From NCBI GenBank assembly GCA_020446815.1, contig JAGRDY010000012.1, positions 1-64,000 of the forward strand: a stretch of 64,000 bases of DNA, in the 5' to 3' direction. Source of the DNA: Paracoccaceae bacterium (GTDB lineage: Bacteria; Pseudomonadota; Alphaproteobacteria; Rhodobacterales; Rhodobacteraceae). Below are positions 7,599 through 17,343 of the stretch, piece after piece; within the stretch, counting starts at the first letter, position 1; the number at the start of each line of letters is the position of its first letter. The notes below the pieces were generated by a model, which ran no database searches, had not been told where the DNA came from, and saw nothing but the letters and a program-made list of their open reading frames with translations. The position numbers and the translations under genes are program-made.

Positions 7599-8935
7599 GC
7601 CTGCCGCACAGCCTTCAGGCCCGGCTGGGCCTGTCGCTCGGCCTCGTGCTGACGCTGCTGTGGATCGCCGCCGCCTGGGCGACCTCGGTCGTCCTGCGCC
7701 ACGAGATGGGGCGGGTCTTCGATTCCGCGCTCCAGGAGACAGCGCAGCGCATCCTGCCGCTCGCCGTCGTCGACATCATCGGCCGCGACGAGGATCACGC
7801 GACCCAGCGCATCGCCGCCCTGCGCACGCATGAGGAGTTCTTCACCTATATCCTGCGCGACGCGGACGGCCATGTGCTCATAAGCTCCCACGCCGCCGAC
7901 CCGGCCATCTTTCCGGCCTGGACCGGCCCCGGCTTTGCCGAAAGCGCAACGCACAGGTTCTACAGCGAGGAGACCGTGCAGGGCACCATCCGCCTGACCG
8001 TGGCCGAACCGCTCGCGCATCGCGCCGCCGCACTTGGCGAGATCCGCATGGCGCTGATCCTGCCGCTTCTGGTGGTGCTGCCGCTCGTGCTTCTGGCGGC
8101 CGTCGTCGCGGTGCGCGCCAGCCTCGCCCCGGTCAGGCGGTTTCGCGCGGGCCTCGATGCGCGCGGCGCGCGCGACCTTGCGCCGGTACCGACGGCGGAT
8201 CTGCCGGCCGAACTCGTCCCGGCGGCGGCAACGCTGAACGCGCTGCTCGCGCGTCTCGCGGCCGCGTTCGAGGCCGAGCGCAGCTTTGCCGCCAACGCAG
8301 CCCACGAACTGCGCACACCCCTTGCCGGGGCCATCGCGCAGGCGCAGCGGCTGAAGGCCGAGACCGGCGACGCCGCCGCGCGCGAACGCGCCGCAGGGAT
8401 CGAGGCGACTCTGAAGCGGCTCACCCGGCTTTCCGAACGGCTGATGCAGCTTGCCCGCGCCGAGGGCGGGCGGCTCCGGCTGGATCGCGCGGCGGACCTG
8501 CGGCCGGTGATTCGCATCGTGGCGGACGATCTCGGCCACGGCGCCGCGCCGGGGCGCATCCTGCTTTCGCTGCCCGATGCGCCGGTTCCTTCCGACCTCG
8601 ACCCCGACGCCTTCGCCATCCTCTGCCGCAACCTGATCGAAAACGCGCTGCGTCACGGCGACCCCGCAGCCCCGGTCGAGGTGGAGCTGTCGGCAGCGGG
8701 CACGCTGACCGTCGCCAATGACGGCCCCGCCCTGCCGCCTGAGCGGCTTTCCCGCCTTACCGCCCGGTTCGAGCGCGCCGAAGGGGCAAGCGGCGGCAGC
8801 GGGCTGGGCCTTGCCATCGCCAACGCCATCGCCGAGCGCAGCGGCGGCAGGCTCACGCTCCGCTCGCCGCGCCCCGGCAGCAGGTCGGGCTTCGAAGCGA
8901 AGTTCCGACTGCCGCCCCGGGAGCCGCGCGCCTGA
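7595..8935 (+). CDS. Sensor histidine kinase paired with the response regulator
   Basis: A 446-residue inner-membrane kinase. It has one helix at 12-34, a periplasmic sensor region of about 115 residues, and a second helix at 152-175. The dimerization box is FAANAAHELRTPLAG with phospho-acceptor H237. The ATP domain has an N box (NLIENALRHG) and a single clear G box (GSGLGLAIANAIA). This is the QseC/PmrB-like architecture with a poorly conserved HAMP linker. The translation start overlaps the regulator stop (ATGA), so the two proteins are made together. Context suggests it senses an envelope redox or metal state and controls the divergent PepSY-b561 genes. Confidence 0.93.
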   Translation: MSLPHSLQARLGLSLGLVLTLLWIAAAWATSVVLRHEMGRVFDSALQETAQRILPLAVVDIIGRDEDHATQRIAALRTHEEFFTYILRDADGHVLISSHAADPAIFPAWTGPGFAESATHRFYSEETVQGTIRLTVAEPLAHRAAALGEIRMALILPLLVVLPLVLLAAVVAVRASLAPVRRFRAGLDARGARDLAPVPTADLPAELVPAAATLNALLARLAAAFEAERSFAANAAHELRTPLAGAIAQAQRLKAETGDAAARERAAGIEATLKRLTRLSERLMQLARAEGGRLRLDRAADLRPVIRIVADDLGHGAAPGRILLSLPDAPVPSDLDPDAFAILCRNLIENALRHGDPAAPVEVELSAAGTLTVANDGPALPPERLSRLTARFERAEGASGGSGLGLAIANAIAERSGGRLTLRSPRPGSRSGFEAKFRLPPREPRA

Positions 8936-9070
8936 CCCACGGCCGGCGCGGCGAACCCGCCGGTTGCGCGACTTTCCGCCCGGTCGTGTGCTCCGGGGCG
9001 ATGGCAAACCGCCCGCAAGCCCCTATATCGAGGTCTGACGCGCATAGGAACCGAACCCGAGGCACCCGAA

Positions 9071-9457
9071 ATGAGCTATACGATCACCCGAAAGATTGCC
9101 GACACCGGCCTAGACGCCGTCGAAAGCCGCACACGCGCGGCCCTTGCCGAACACGGTTTCGGCGTCCTGACCGAGATCGACGTGAAGGCGACGATGAAGA
9201 AGAAGCTGGATGTCGAGATGCCGGGCTACCGCATCCTTGGCGCCTGCAACCCGAAGATGGCCCACCAGGCCATCGGGATCGAGCCGCGGGTGGGCGCGAT
9301 GCTGCCCTGCAACGTCATCCTGCGCGAACTCGACGACGGGGTCGAGGTGGCGGCGGTCGATCCGGTGGCATCGATGCAGGCCATCGACAACACCAAGCTG
9401 CGATCCGTCGCAGGGCAGGTGCGCGAAATGCTGGCGAAAGTGGTCGAAACCATCTGA
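9071..9457 (+). CDS. DUF302 family protein
   Basis: A 128-residue cytoplasmic protein with no signal peptide. It matches the DUF302 fold: GFGVLTEIDVKATMKKKL, YRILGACNPKMAHQAI, and GAMLPCNVILREL. The function is unknown; DUF302 proteins often sit beside sulfur, heme or redox genes. A single conserved Cys in GACNP and another in LPCN are typical of the family. It stands alone between the sensor kinase and the convergent pentaheme cytochrome gene. A short inverted repeat (GCCGGG/CCCGGC, 9459-9480) overlaps and follows its stop without a T-run. Confidence 0.9.
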   Translation: MSYTITRKIADTGLDAVESRTRAALAEHGFGVLTEIDVKATMKKKLDVEMPGYRILGACNPKMAHQAIGIEPRVGAMLPCNVILRELDDGVEVAAVDPVASMQAIDNTKLRSVAGQVREMLAKVVETI

Positions 9458-9489
9458 AGCCGGGCGCCCGCACACCCGGCGCGGCCCGG

Positions 9490-10593
9490 TCAGGGCCGCG
9501 CGAACCCCGTCATGTCGACCGTCGTCTTCTCGCCCAGGCTTTCCAGGCTGTCATGCAGAAGCTGGAGGGCGTAGCGGGGGTTGTGGACGTAGGCCGCCCC
9601 GTCCTTGGCCACGAACTGATAGTTGTAGGCCGCCTTCAGAAGGCGCGGCGTCCAGTTCTGGTAGCGGTTGGGAAAGATCGCTTCGGCCTTGCCGGCGATG
9701 CCGTCACCATTGGTGTCGGCGAAGAAGTAGGGGAAGGCATGCGCGTCATAGGCAATCGGCGTGCCGGCCACCTGCACCCCGTAGGCCCGGATCGCCGCGC
9801 CCAGCCTGTCGTGCAGCGCGGCGATCTCGGCGGCGATGCCTTCCGTGGTATCGCCGTCACCATCGCTGTCGAGCGGGGCGCTGCGGATATCGGCATATTT
9901 CGCCGCGCCCTTGTGGCATTCGGCGCAGGTCTCGATCGCGGCCGGTTTCAGGCTGTGCTGGTTGTGGCAGGTCAGGCAGGTTGCGGGCTCCTTCTTCACA
10001 TGGTCGAAGCGCCCGGCATAGGTCTTGCCCGGATATTGATAGCCGCCGGCCGCAAGACTGCCCGCCTGGGTGGCCGCAGCCGCCTTGTAGTGGATGTTGA
10101 TGAAGCCCAGATCGCCCGCGACCGCATCATCCTCGCGCCCGGCGGCGGCCTTGTCGACATCCCCGCCCGAGGCGCGGCCCTGATGGCAGGTCGAACAGAT
10201 CGCTTCGTGGCCAAGCCCGTCAAGCCGTTCGCCCGAGGGGAAGACCACGCTTTGCAGCGCCATCGAGCGCGGGTTGTGGCAGGTCACGCAATCCACCGTC
10301 GAGCCCAGGGGCTGTGGCGCATCGACGACATTGACCGCCGCGAGATCGGCGCCGAGATAGTCGATGATGCCGCGGCTGGTGTGGCAGGTCGCGCATTCGC
10401 CCGGCACGGCGCGGTCCTCCTCGCCGTCCCAGTGGCGGAAGGCCTCGGCGGAGCGGTCGGCATGGGGAGAGGCAAGGTAAGCCGCGGTGATCTTCGCCAG
10501 ATCGGGCTTTTTCCGCTCCTGCGCAAGCGCCGGCAGGGCAGCGGCCGCGCCGACGAGAAGCATCATGGCGATGGTGAGATTTCGAACAGGCAT
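9490..10593 (-). CDS. Periplasmic pentaheme cytochrome c
   Basis: A 367-residue protein with a signal peptide (MPVRNLTIAMMLLVGAAAALPALAQ) and five CxxCH heme-binding motifs: CATCH, CVTCH, CSTCH, CLTCH and CAECH. Further histidines are available as distal ligands. The second half contains two Asp-rich loops like EF-hand calcium sites (DSDGDGDTTEG and DTNGDGIAGKAE). I cannot place it in a named reductase family; it may be a periplasmic electron shuttle or a multiheme oxidoreductase subunit. The start at 10593 has a G-rich ribosome site. A perfect FNR box lies about 85 bases upstream, implying expression when oxygen is low. Confidence 0.92.
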   Translation of the reverse strand: MPVRNLTIAMMLLVGAAAALPALAQERKKPDLAKITAAYLASPHADRSAEAFRHWDGEEDRAVPGECATCHTSRGIIDYLGADLAAVNVVDAPQPLGSTVDCVTCHNPRSMALQSVVFPSGERLDGLGHEAICSTCHQGRASGGDVDKAAAGREDDAVAGDLGFINIHYKAAAATQAGSLAAGGYQYPGKTYAGRFDHVKKEPATCLTCHNQHSLKPAAIETCAECHKGAAKYADIRSAPLDSDGDGDTTEGIAAEIAALHDRLGAAIRAYGVQVAGTPIAYDAHAFPYFFADTNGDGIAGKAEAIFPNRYQNWTPRLLKAAYNYQFVAKDGAAYVHNPRYALQLLHDSLESLGEKTTVDMTGFARP

Positions 10594-11070
10594 GGCAAGA
10601 CCCCCGATAGAGTTCCGTTTCGCCCGCGCGTCGAGACAGGGCGATGATCACGGCGTGACCGCGCCCTGTCCTTGATGCGGATCAAGTCGAACCTGCGATG
10701 AATCCGGCAGGGTGAGGCTCGCAAGATCATTTCGATCACGGCGCAGCCTGGTGCGGGGTGCGGTAGCGCCAGGCCCGAAGCATTGGAGAGGCAAGTGTCG
10801 ACCGCCCAGTTGCGGCGCCGAATCGACGAATGGGGCTGGTATCGCGAATCCGCCTGTGCCGCCTTTATCCTGTCGACGCATTCGACCTTGCACCGTGATT
10901 GCTCACAAGCATATCTCGATGCCGTGGAGATACAGGGTAAGGGCCGCTGCATCCAAACCGAATATCCTGCATCTACGCTGCATCTTGAATTGCCAACAGT
11001 TCACTACCTGTTCTCGGCAAATTCATCCGCTGGTCGAACACCGCCCCCGAAACAGATCAATAAAATAAGG
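10594..11070. other. Non-coding stretch upstream of the pentaheme gene
   Basis: These 477 bases lie between the pentaheme cytochrome start and the guaB stop. The left 100 bases hold the cytochrome promoter with its FNR box. From about 10,690 onward I find no supportable gene on either strand: the open frames have poor codon character. No RNA gene could be recognised. Base composition becomes less GC-rich towards 11,060. Confidence 0.6.
10672..10685 (-). promoter_or_regulatory. FNR/FnrL box upstream of pentaheme cytochrome
   Basis: TTGATGCGGATCAA is a perfect match to the FNR-family consensus TTGAT-N4-ATCAA and is palindromic. Its centre is about 85 bases before the ATG of the pentaheme cytochrome gene, which allows the usual activating position near -41 with a leader of roughly 45 bases. 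In Rhodobacterales the cognate regulator is FnrL, an oxygen-sensing iron-sulfur activator. Confidence 0.85.
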
Positions 11071-12531
<1,461 letters not shown>

Positions 12532-12733
12532 TTAAGGAGCTTTCGTTTGGCGCTTCCCTGTTTCATGCAATGCGGTCGAAGGCAAGACCCAAGGCCGGCA
12601 TTTCTGCCCGCACCCGGCCAGAGTGACCGGGCTGAGTGTCTGGGCTGAGTGCCCGTCAGGGCACGAGGCGGAAAACCGCGCCCGGAACCGGCGGGCGCCA
12701 GATCAGGGCCACCAGATCAGCGCCTGCTGACCT

Positions 12734-13732
12734 TCAGGCCGCCGCCGCATTGGTCAGTATGGCAAGCCTTCCGCTGGCCCAGAGCTTGATGACCCGAAAG
12801 GCGATCCAGGGCACGATCACGGTCGCCCCTAACAAAACGATAACCCCAGGATAGAACCAGATGCCATCAAGGGTCAGCCAAAGCGTGGCGGTCGCTGCCA
12901 GCGGAAAGGTGAAGGCCCCCCAGAGCGGCGAGAATGACGCCGCGGTCAGCCACCGCACATTGAGGATCATCGCGGCCAGCAAGATCGCCGACAAGACGGC
13001 GAAACCCGCCGCCACGACGTCGAGCCCCTGTGCCTTTGCCACCAGGCCGAAAAGCGCCGCCGGAGACAGATGAATGGCCAGCAACGGGCGCAATGGCGGC
13101 GGCACCTTTTCGGTGATGAGCCGTTCGGCGCTGACGGCCCAGATCGCCGCCGCCATCAGAAAGGTCAGCGCGAACAACAACAACGACAACGACCCGAGGC
13201 CGATGCGGATCGCGGCAAGGGCGGCGATGATGAAACCGACGAAGCTCAGATGCCAGACAGGCGAGACGCGCCGCTGCTCTGCGGGGCCGCGCGCGAGCGC
13301 CCAGATCAGCAGGATCACCAGTACCCCGTGGCAGGCAAGCCCGCCAAAGAGCAGGCCCGCCAAGGGGCCTGCAAGCGGCAACAGGGTCAGCACCAGCAAA
13401 TAGGGGCACAGGACCATCGCCGAAAGACCGGCACTGCCCGGCAAGACCCGCAGATCCTCGAGAATGACCGCCGGGCGGCGCAGCAGTTTGGCGCCATAGG
13501 CCAGAACCGCGAAGGCAAAAAGCAAGGTGACTGCGCCCAGAATAGTTTCGGCAAAACCCGGCGGCAGCCCGGTATCACCGGCCATCCTGCGCCAGCCCAG
13601 CCCCAGCCCGAACAACCCCATTATCGGCGGAAAGACAGCCGGAGGCGTTCTGCGCCACAGGCCCTTCTTGGCCAGGTTCGGGGATTTGAATGCCATGATG
13701 CCGTTCGACTCATCCGGGAATTGCCGGCTCAA
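12734..13732 (-). CDS. TehA/SLAC1-type anion channel or exporter (TDT family)
   Basis: A 332-residue integral membrane protein with about ten helices. The N-terminal PPAVFPPIMGLFGLGLGWRR and the late SPLWGAFTFPLAATATLWL are typical of the TDT family that includes TehA (tellurite resistance) and SLAC1 anion channels. The transported ion cannot be told from sequence. The first ATG at 13732 gives a Ser/Asn-rich lead; an in-frame ATG at 13696 (MAFKSP) is an equally reasonable start. It stands alone, upstream of guaB on the same strand. Confidence 0.85.
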   Translation of the reverse strand: MSRQFPDESNGIMAFKSPNLAKKGLWRRTPPAVFPPIMGLFGLGLGWRRMAGDTGLPPGFAETILGAVTLLFAFAVLAYGAKLLRRPAVILEDLRVLPGSAGLSAMVLCPYLLVLTLLPLAGPLAGLLFGGLACHGVLVILLIWALARGPAEQRRVSPVWHLSFVGFIIAALAAIRIGLGSLSLLLFALTFLMAAAIWAVSAERLITEKVPPPLRPLLAIHLSPAALFGLVAKAQGLDVVAAGFAVLSAILLAAMILNVRWLTAASFSPLWGAFTFPLAATATLWLTLDGIWFYPGVIVLLGATVIVPWIAFRVIKLWASGRLAILTNAAAA

Positions 13733-14129
13733 CCTGCCCTGCCTGCCGGACCGGCGCGAGAGGCGGGGTGCACAGGCAGGCCAGTTTTGTTACCGGTTGC
13801 GTCTTTTCGGTCGCGCCAACCACGCCGGAAGGGATCTTGCGGTTTACGGCCCCTTGCCGCCCCGCTGCGGCAATCGCGGCACCGCCCCGGATGCCCTTGC
13901 AACCCGGCCGTCCGGCCGTTTTCGGTGCGGCATGGGCCGCAAGGCGGATCGGCGCAATCCGGAACAGGCGGGCATCCCACACGGATACGATCCGGCCAGC
14001 GCGAATTGCGCCGTCGAAGACACGCAAAGCGCGAATTTTTTACCCGGCGACCTCACGTCACAAATTGACGGAACCGTCAAGTTGTGTATATGACCATAAG
14101 GCAGGAAGCGCCTTTGGGATTTAAGGCCA
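13733..14129. other. Intergenic region between TehA-like gene and fadL-like gene
   Basis: About 400 bases between divergently transcribed genes. No gene is supportable. The right end holds the fadL-like promoter with a palindromic operator (14065-14080). The rest shows only scattered GC-rich inverted repeats. Confidence 0.6.
14065..14092 (+). promoter_or_regulatory. Promoter with overlapping palindromic operator before the FadL-like gene
   Basis: TTGACGG-AA-CCGTCAA (14065-14080) is a perfect 16-base inverted repeat. Its left arm is also a good -35 box (TTGACG); a -10-like TATATG follows after 16 bases. A repressor bound here would block RNA polymerase. The ATG is about 40 bases further on. 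The regulator is not encoded next door, so its identity is unknown; a TetR- or GntR-type fatty-acid regulator would fit. Confidence 0.55.
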
Positions 14130-15242
14130 ATGACAAGAAATCACTTGATCGCTGCGGGTTATGCCGCAGGGTTTTTGATGCTCGGCGCAATATCAGCCAA
14201 TGCCGGGGCGCTGGAAAGGTCGACTCAATCGGTTGCGATCCTGTTCGAGCCCGGCACCTATGCCGAATTCTCGCTCGGCATCGTCAGCCCCGACATCTCC
14301 GGCAGCGGCAACGGGCCGTTCACCGGGCTTGCCAGCGGCGACATTGCCAAGAGCTATTCCACGCTTTCCTTCGGATACAAGCAACCGCTCAACGACAAGC
14401 TCGATATGGCTGTCATCGTAGACCAGCCGGTTGGCGCCGATGTCAGTTACCCCGCCGCCAACGCGCCCTATCCTTTCGCGGGCTCGACGGCAGAGGTCCG
14501 CTCGCTCGCGGTGACCGGCCTTCTGCGCTACAAGCTGCCGAGCAATGTGTCGCTCTATGGCGGGTTGCGCGCCGAATCGGTCAAGGGTGACCTGAACATC
14601 ATCGCCCCGGCGCTGACGCCGGCATTCACCAATTACGCGCTGACCGCCAAGCAGAATTATCAGCTTGGCTATGTGCTCGGCGTCGCCTGGGAAAAGCCCG
14701 AAATCGCTGCCCGCGTGGCGCTGACCTACAATTCCGCGATCACCCATGATTTCGACACCATCGAAACCGGCCTTGGCCCCAGCCCGATCTACGATGTGAT
14801 GGATGTGGAAATCCCGCAATCGCTCAATCTGGAGTTTCAATCGGGGATCGCCGCCAATACGCTGCTTTTCGGATCGGTGCGCTGGGTGGACTGGACCGCC
14901 TTTCGGGTGGCGCCCAATTCCCTGTCGCCACTGGCCATCGTGTCATACCCCAACGACATGATCACCTACAGCATCGGCATCGGGCGGAAGTTCAATGAAA
15001 CCTGGTCGGGCGCGGTGACCTTGGGGTACGAAAGGCATTTTGGCGATCCCGTCAGCAACCTGACCGCCAATGACGGCTCCAAGAGTATCGGCCTGGCTGT
15101 GAGCTATACCAAGGACAACATGAAGATCACCGGCGGGCTGCGCTATATCGAAATCGGCGATGCGACGACAACCAGCGTCGGCTCCAGCTTCAGCGGCAAC
15201 AGCGGTATCGCCGGCGGTATCCGTGTCGGTTTCAATTTCTGA
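14130..15242 (+). CDS. Outer-membrane fatty acid transporter, FadL/OmpP1 family
   Basis: A 370-residue outer-membrane beta-barrel protein with a signal peptide ending near ANA. The pattern of alternating strands, the NPA-poor N-terminal hatch (SVAILFEPGTYAEFS), the GYERHFGDP and SWS-like strands, and the C-terminal aromatic ending VGFNF are typical of FadL porins for long-chain fatty acids and other hydrophobic molecules. It is somewhat shorter than E. coli FadL. The start at 14130 has only a weak ribosome site (AAGG close to the ATG). It is monocistronic, ending in a strong terminator. Confidence 0.9.
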   Translation: MTRNHLIAAGYAAGFLMLGAISANAGALERSTQSVAILFEPGTYAEFSLGIVSPDISGSGNGPFTGLASGDIAKSYSTLSFGYKQPLNDKLDMAVIVDQPVGADVSYPAANAPYPFAGSTAEVRSLAVTGLLRYKLPSNVSLYGGLRAESVKGDLNIIAPALTPAFTNYALTAKQNYQLGYVLGVAWEKPEIAARVALTYNSAITHDFDTIETGLGPSPIYDVMDVEIPQSLNLEFQSGIAANTLLFGSVRWVDWTAFRVAPNSLSPLAIVSYPNDMITYSIGIGRKFNETWSGAVTLGYERHFGDPVSNLTANDGSKSIGLAVSYTKDNMKITGGLRYIEIGDATTTSVGSSFSGNSGIAGGIRVGFNF

Positions 15243-15267
15243 GCTGTCGCTGACACAACTTTCCCCA

Positions 15268-15296
15268 TGGCCCCGCCAGATGGCGGGGCCATTTGC
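15268..15296 (+). terminator. Terminator after fadL-like gene
   Basis: TGGCCCCGCC-AGA-TGGCGGGGCCA forms a perfect 10-11 base-pair stem with a tiny loop, followed by a short T stretch. It lies 26 bases after the FadL-like stop. Confidence 0.8.
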
Positions 15297-15365
15297 ATTG
15301 GCCGGTGTCGTTTGCCACAACAATCGGGTGGCGGCCGGCATCGCGTTCGGCATAGCTTGCGCGGC

Positions 15366-16298
15366 ATGAAACAGACACAGACCACCCTTTCGGCCATTGC
15401 CTGGGGCCTGCTCGGGCTGCTGGCGCTGATCTGGGGCGCATCCTTCATGTCTACGCGTGCAGCACTGGCCGAAGTAGGCGCCCTGACGACAGTGGCCTTC
15501 CGCGTCGGTGGCGGCGCCGCGCTGCTTTGGGTTTTCGTCGCCGCCACGCGGCTGCCGGTGCCGAAGGATGCGCGAACTCTTGCCGCGCTTCTGGGCATGG
15601 GTATCTTGAACAATGCCATACCCTTCAGCCTGATCGCCTGGGGGCAGCAACATATCGCCTCCGGGCTGGCCGGCATTCTCAATTCGGCTACCGCACTTTT
15701 CACGGTATTGCTGGTGCCGCTGTTTTTCGCCGACGAAAGGTTGACCCTGCGCAAGCTGCTGGGGGTGATCCTTGGCTTTGGCGGGGTTGCGGTGATCATC
15801 GGCGTCACCAACCTGGCGCTGCTGAATCCGCGGTCTCTGGGGCAGATCGCCATCCTCGGCGCCGCGGTCAGCTATGCCCTTTCCGCGATTTTCGGGCGCA
15901 AGTATCTCAAGGGTATCCGCCCCGAGGTTTCTTCGGCCGGAATGCTCAGCGCCGCAGCGCTGATCATGATCCCTGCGGCGTTGCTGCACGATGGCATGCC
16001 CGCTTTGGCCTATGGTCCCCGGACATGGGCGGCACTGGCTTATCTTGCCTTTCTGGCGTCGGCGCTGGCCTATATCCTTTATTACCTTGTCCTGAGTCAT
16101 GCCGGTGCCGGCAACCTCAGCCTGGTGACACTGATGATCCCGCCCATCGCGGTCTTTCTCGGCGCACTGGTCTACGGCGAAGCCTTGCCCGCACAGGCCT
16201 TTGCCGGCTTGGCGTTCCTGGCCGCCGGTCTTGTGATCATCGACGGCCGGCTCGGTAGACTGGCGTTCGCCAGACGCCACCCCGGCAAGGTGTCGTAA
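15366..16298 (+). CDS. DMT-superfamily (EamA) transporter
   Basis: A 310-residue inner-membrane protein with ten predicted helices in two EamA repeats: the first around 8-140 (LALIWGASFM near the start) and the second around 150-290 (ALSAIFGRKYLKG at its start, LIPPIAVFLGALVYGE near its end). Such proteins usually export amino acids or small metabolites. The ATG at 15366 was chosen because it gives the normal family length; upstream extension overlaps the fadL terminator. No partner gene reveals the substrate. Confidence 0.92.
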   Translation: MKQTQTTLSAIAWGLLGLLALIWGASFMSTRAALAEVGALTTVAFRVGGGAALLWVFVAATRLPVPKDARTLAALLGMGILNNAIPFSLIAWGQQHIASGLAGILNSATALFTVLLVPLFFADERLTLRKLLGVILGFGGVAVIIGVTNLALLNPRSLGQIAILGAAVSYALSAIFGRKYLKGIRPEVSSAGMLSAAALIMIPAALLHDGMPALAYGPRTWAALAYLAFLASALAYILYYLVLSHAGAGNLSLVTLMIPPIAVFLGALVYGEALPAQAFAGLAFLAAGLVIIDGRLGRLAFARRHPGKVS

Positions 16299-16446
16299 GC
16301 CTCACGCCGCATCGGCATCGGCATCGGAAGCGATTTTCACACAACCGCAACAGGGGCCTTCCTTGCCAAGCCGCGGCCATCGTTTTGCGTTTCAACATGC
16401 AGCCGAAATGCTTTAGTCAGTCGCCACAAGGTGCAAGGATGGCGGC

Positions 16447-17310
16447 ATGATCTACAACACACCAGAGCAATGGCAGGGGGCGCCGAACAAGCGGGTCTTG
16501 CTTTTCGGCATGTCCGGCCTCGGCAAGACCCATGTATCCAACCTGCTGCGCGCGTCGGGCAGCTGGTTTCACTATTCGATCGATTACCGCATCGGCACGC
16601 GCTACATGGGCGAGCATATTGCCGACAATTTCAAACGCGAGGCGATGAAGATTCCGCTTTTGCGTGAGCTTCTGATGACCGATTCGGTGCGTATTGCCTC
16701 CAACATCACCTTCGACAATCTCGCTCCGCTTTCCACATATCTGGGCAAGCCCGGCAATCCGGCCAGGGGCGGCCTGCCCTATGACGAATACATGAAACGC
16801 CAGGAACAACACCGCGCCGCGGAAACCGCGGCGCTTGCCGACACGGCGCATTTCGCCGATCGCGCATTGGGGCTTTACGGCTATGCCAATTTCATCTGTG
16901 ATTCGGGCGGTTCGATCTGTGAAATCGTCGATCCGGCAGATCCCGCCGATCCGATATTGTCGCGGCTGGCGGATTGCGTGCTGATGGTCTGGATCAAGGG
17001 CAGCGAATCTCATCGCGCCGAACTTGTCCGGCGTTTTGACCGGTCTCCAAAGCCGATGTATTACAAGACCGGGTTCCTGACATCGTGCTGGTCGGAATAT
17101 TTGAGTGAATTCAATGTCAAAAGTGACGAAGTTGATCCAGATTCATTCATCCGCTGGACCTATGCGCGCGCCCTTGAACATCGCCAGCCACGCTATGCCG
17201 CGATGGCCAGAAACTGGGGCATCAGCGTCACCGCGGGGGAAGTCGCGCAAGTCGCGACGGCCGACGATTTTGACGCCCTGATCTGTGACGCGCTCGCACG
17301 GCGCGCCTGA
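16447..17310 (+). CDS. P-loop ATPase/kinase-like protein upstream of metA
   Basis: A 287-residue cytoplasmic protein of unknown function. It starts with a Walker A loop (VLLFGMSGLGKTHVSNLL, residues about 17-34), followed by SIDYRIGTRYMGEHIADNF, a segment reminiscent of nucleotide or small-molecule kinases. A Walker B-like stretch is CVLMVWIKGSESH. It has no membrane segment. It ends 33 bases before metA on the same strand, so the two may be co-transcribed; I think this pairing recurs in Rhodobacterales but cannot verify it here. It could phosphorylate a metabolite or act as a regulatory ATPase. Confidence 0.8.
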   Translation: MIYNTPEQWQGAPNKRVLLFGMSGLGKTHVSNLLRASGSWFHYSIDYRIGTRYMGEHIADNFKREAMKIPLLRELLMTDSVRIASNITFDNLAPLSTYLGKPGNPARGGLPYDEYMKRQEQHRAAETAALADTAHFADRALGLYGYANFICDSGGSICEIVDPADPADPILSRLADCVLMVWIKGSESHRAELVRRFDRSPKPMYYKTGFLTSCWSEYLSEFNVKSDEVDPDSFIRWTYARALEHRQPRYAAMARNWGISVTAGEVAQVATADDFDALICDALARRA

Positions 17311-17343
17311 GACTCCCACACAGCATTCCATCCAGGAGACGAC

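Noticed and set aside
10700..11060. Degenerate tRNA or attachment site
   Set aside because: A few tRNA-like words occur, but no cloverleaf can be built and no integrase is nearby.
16299..16446. SAM-II riboswitch upstream of the P-loop gene and metA
   Set aside because: No match to the conserved pseudoknot segments could be found by eye.
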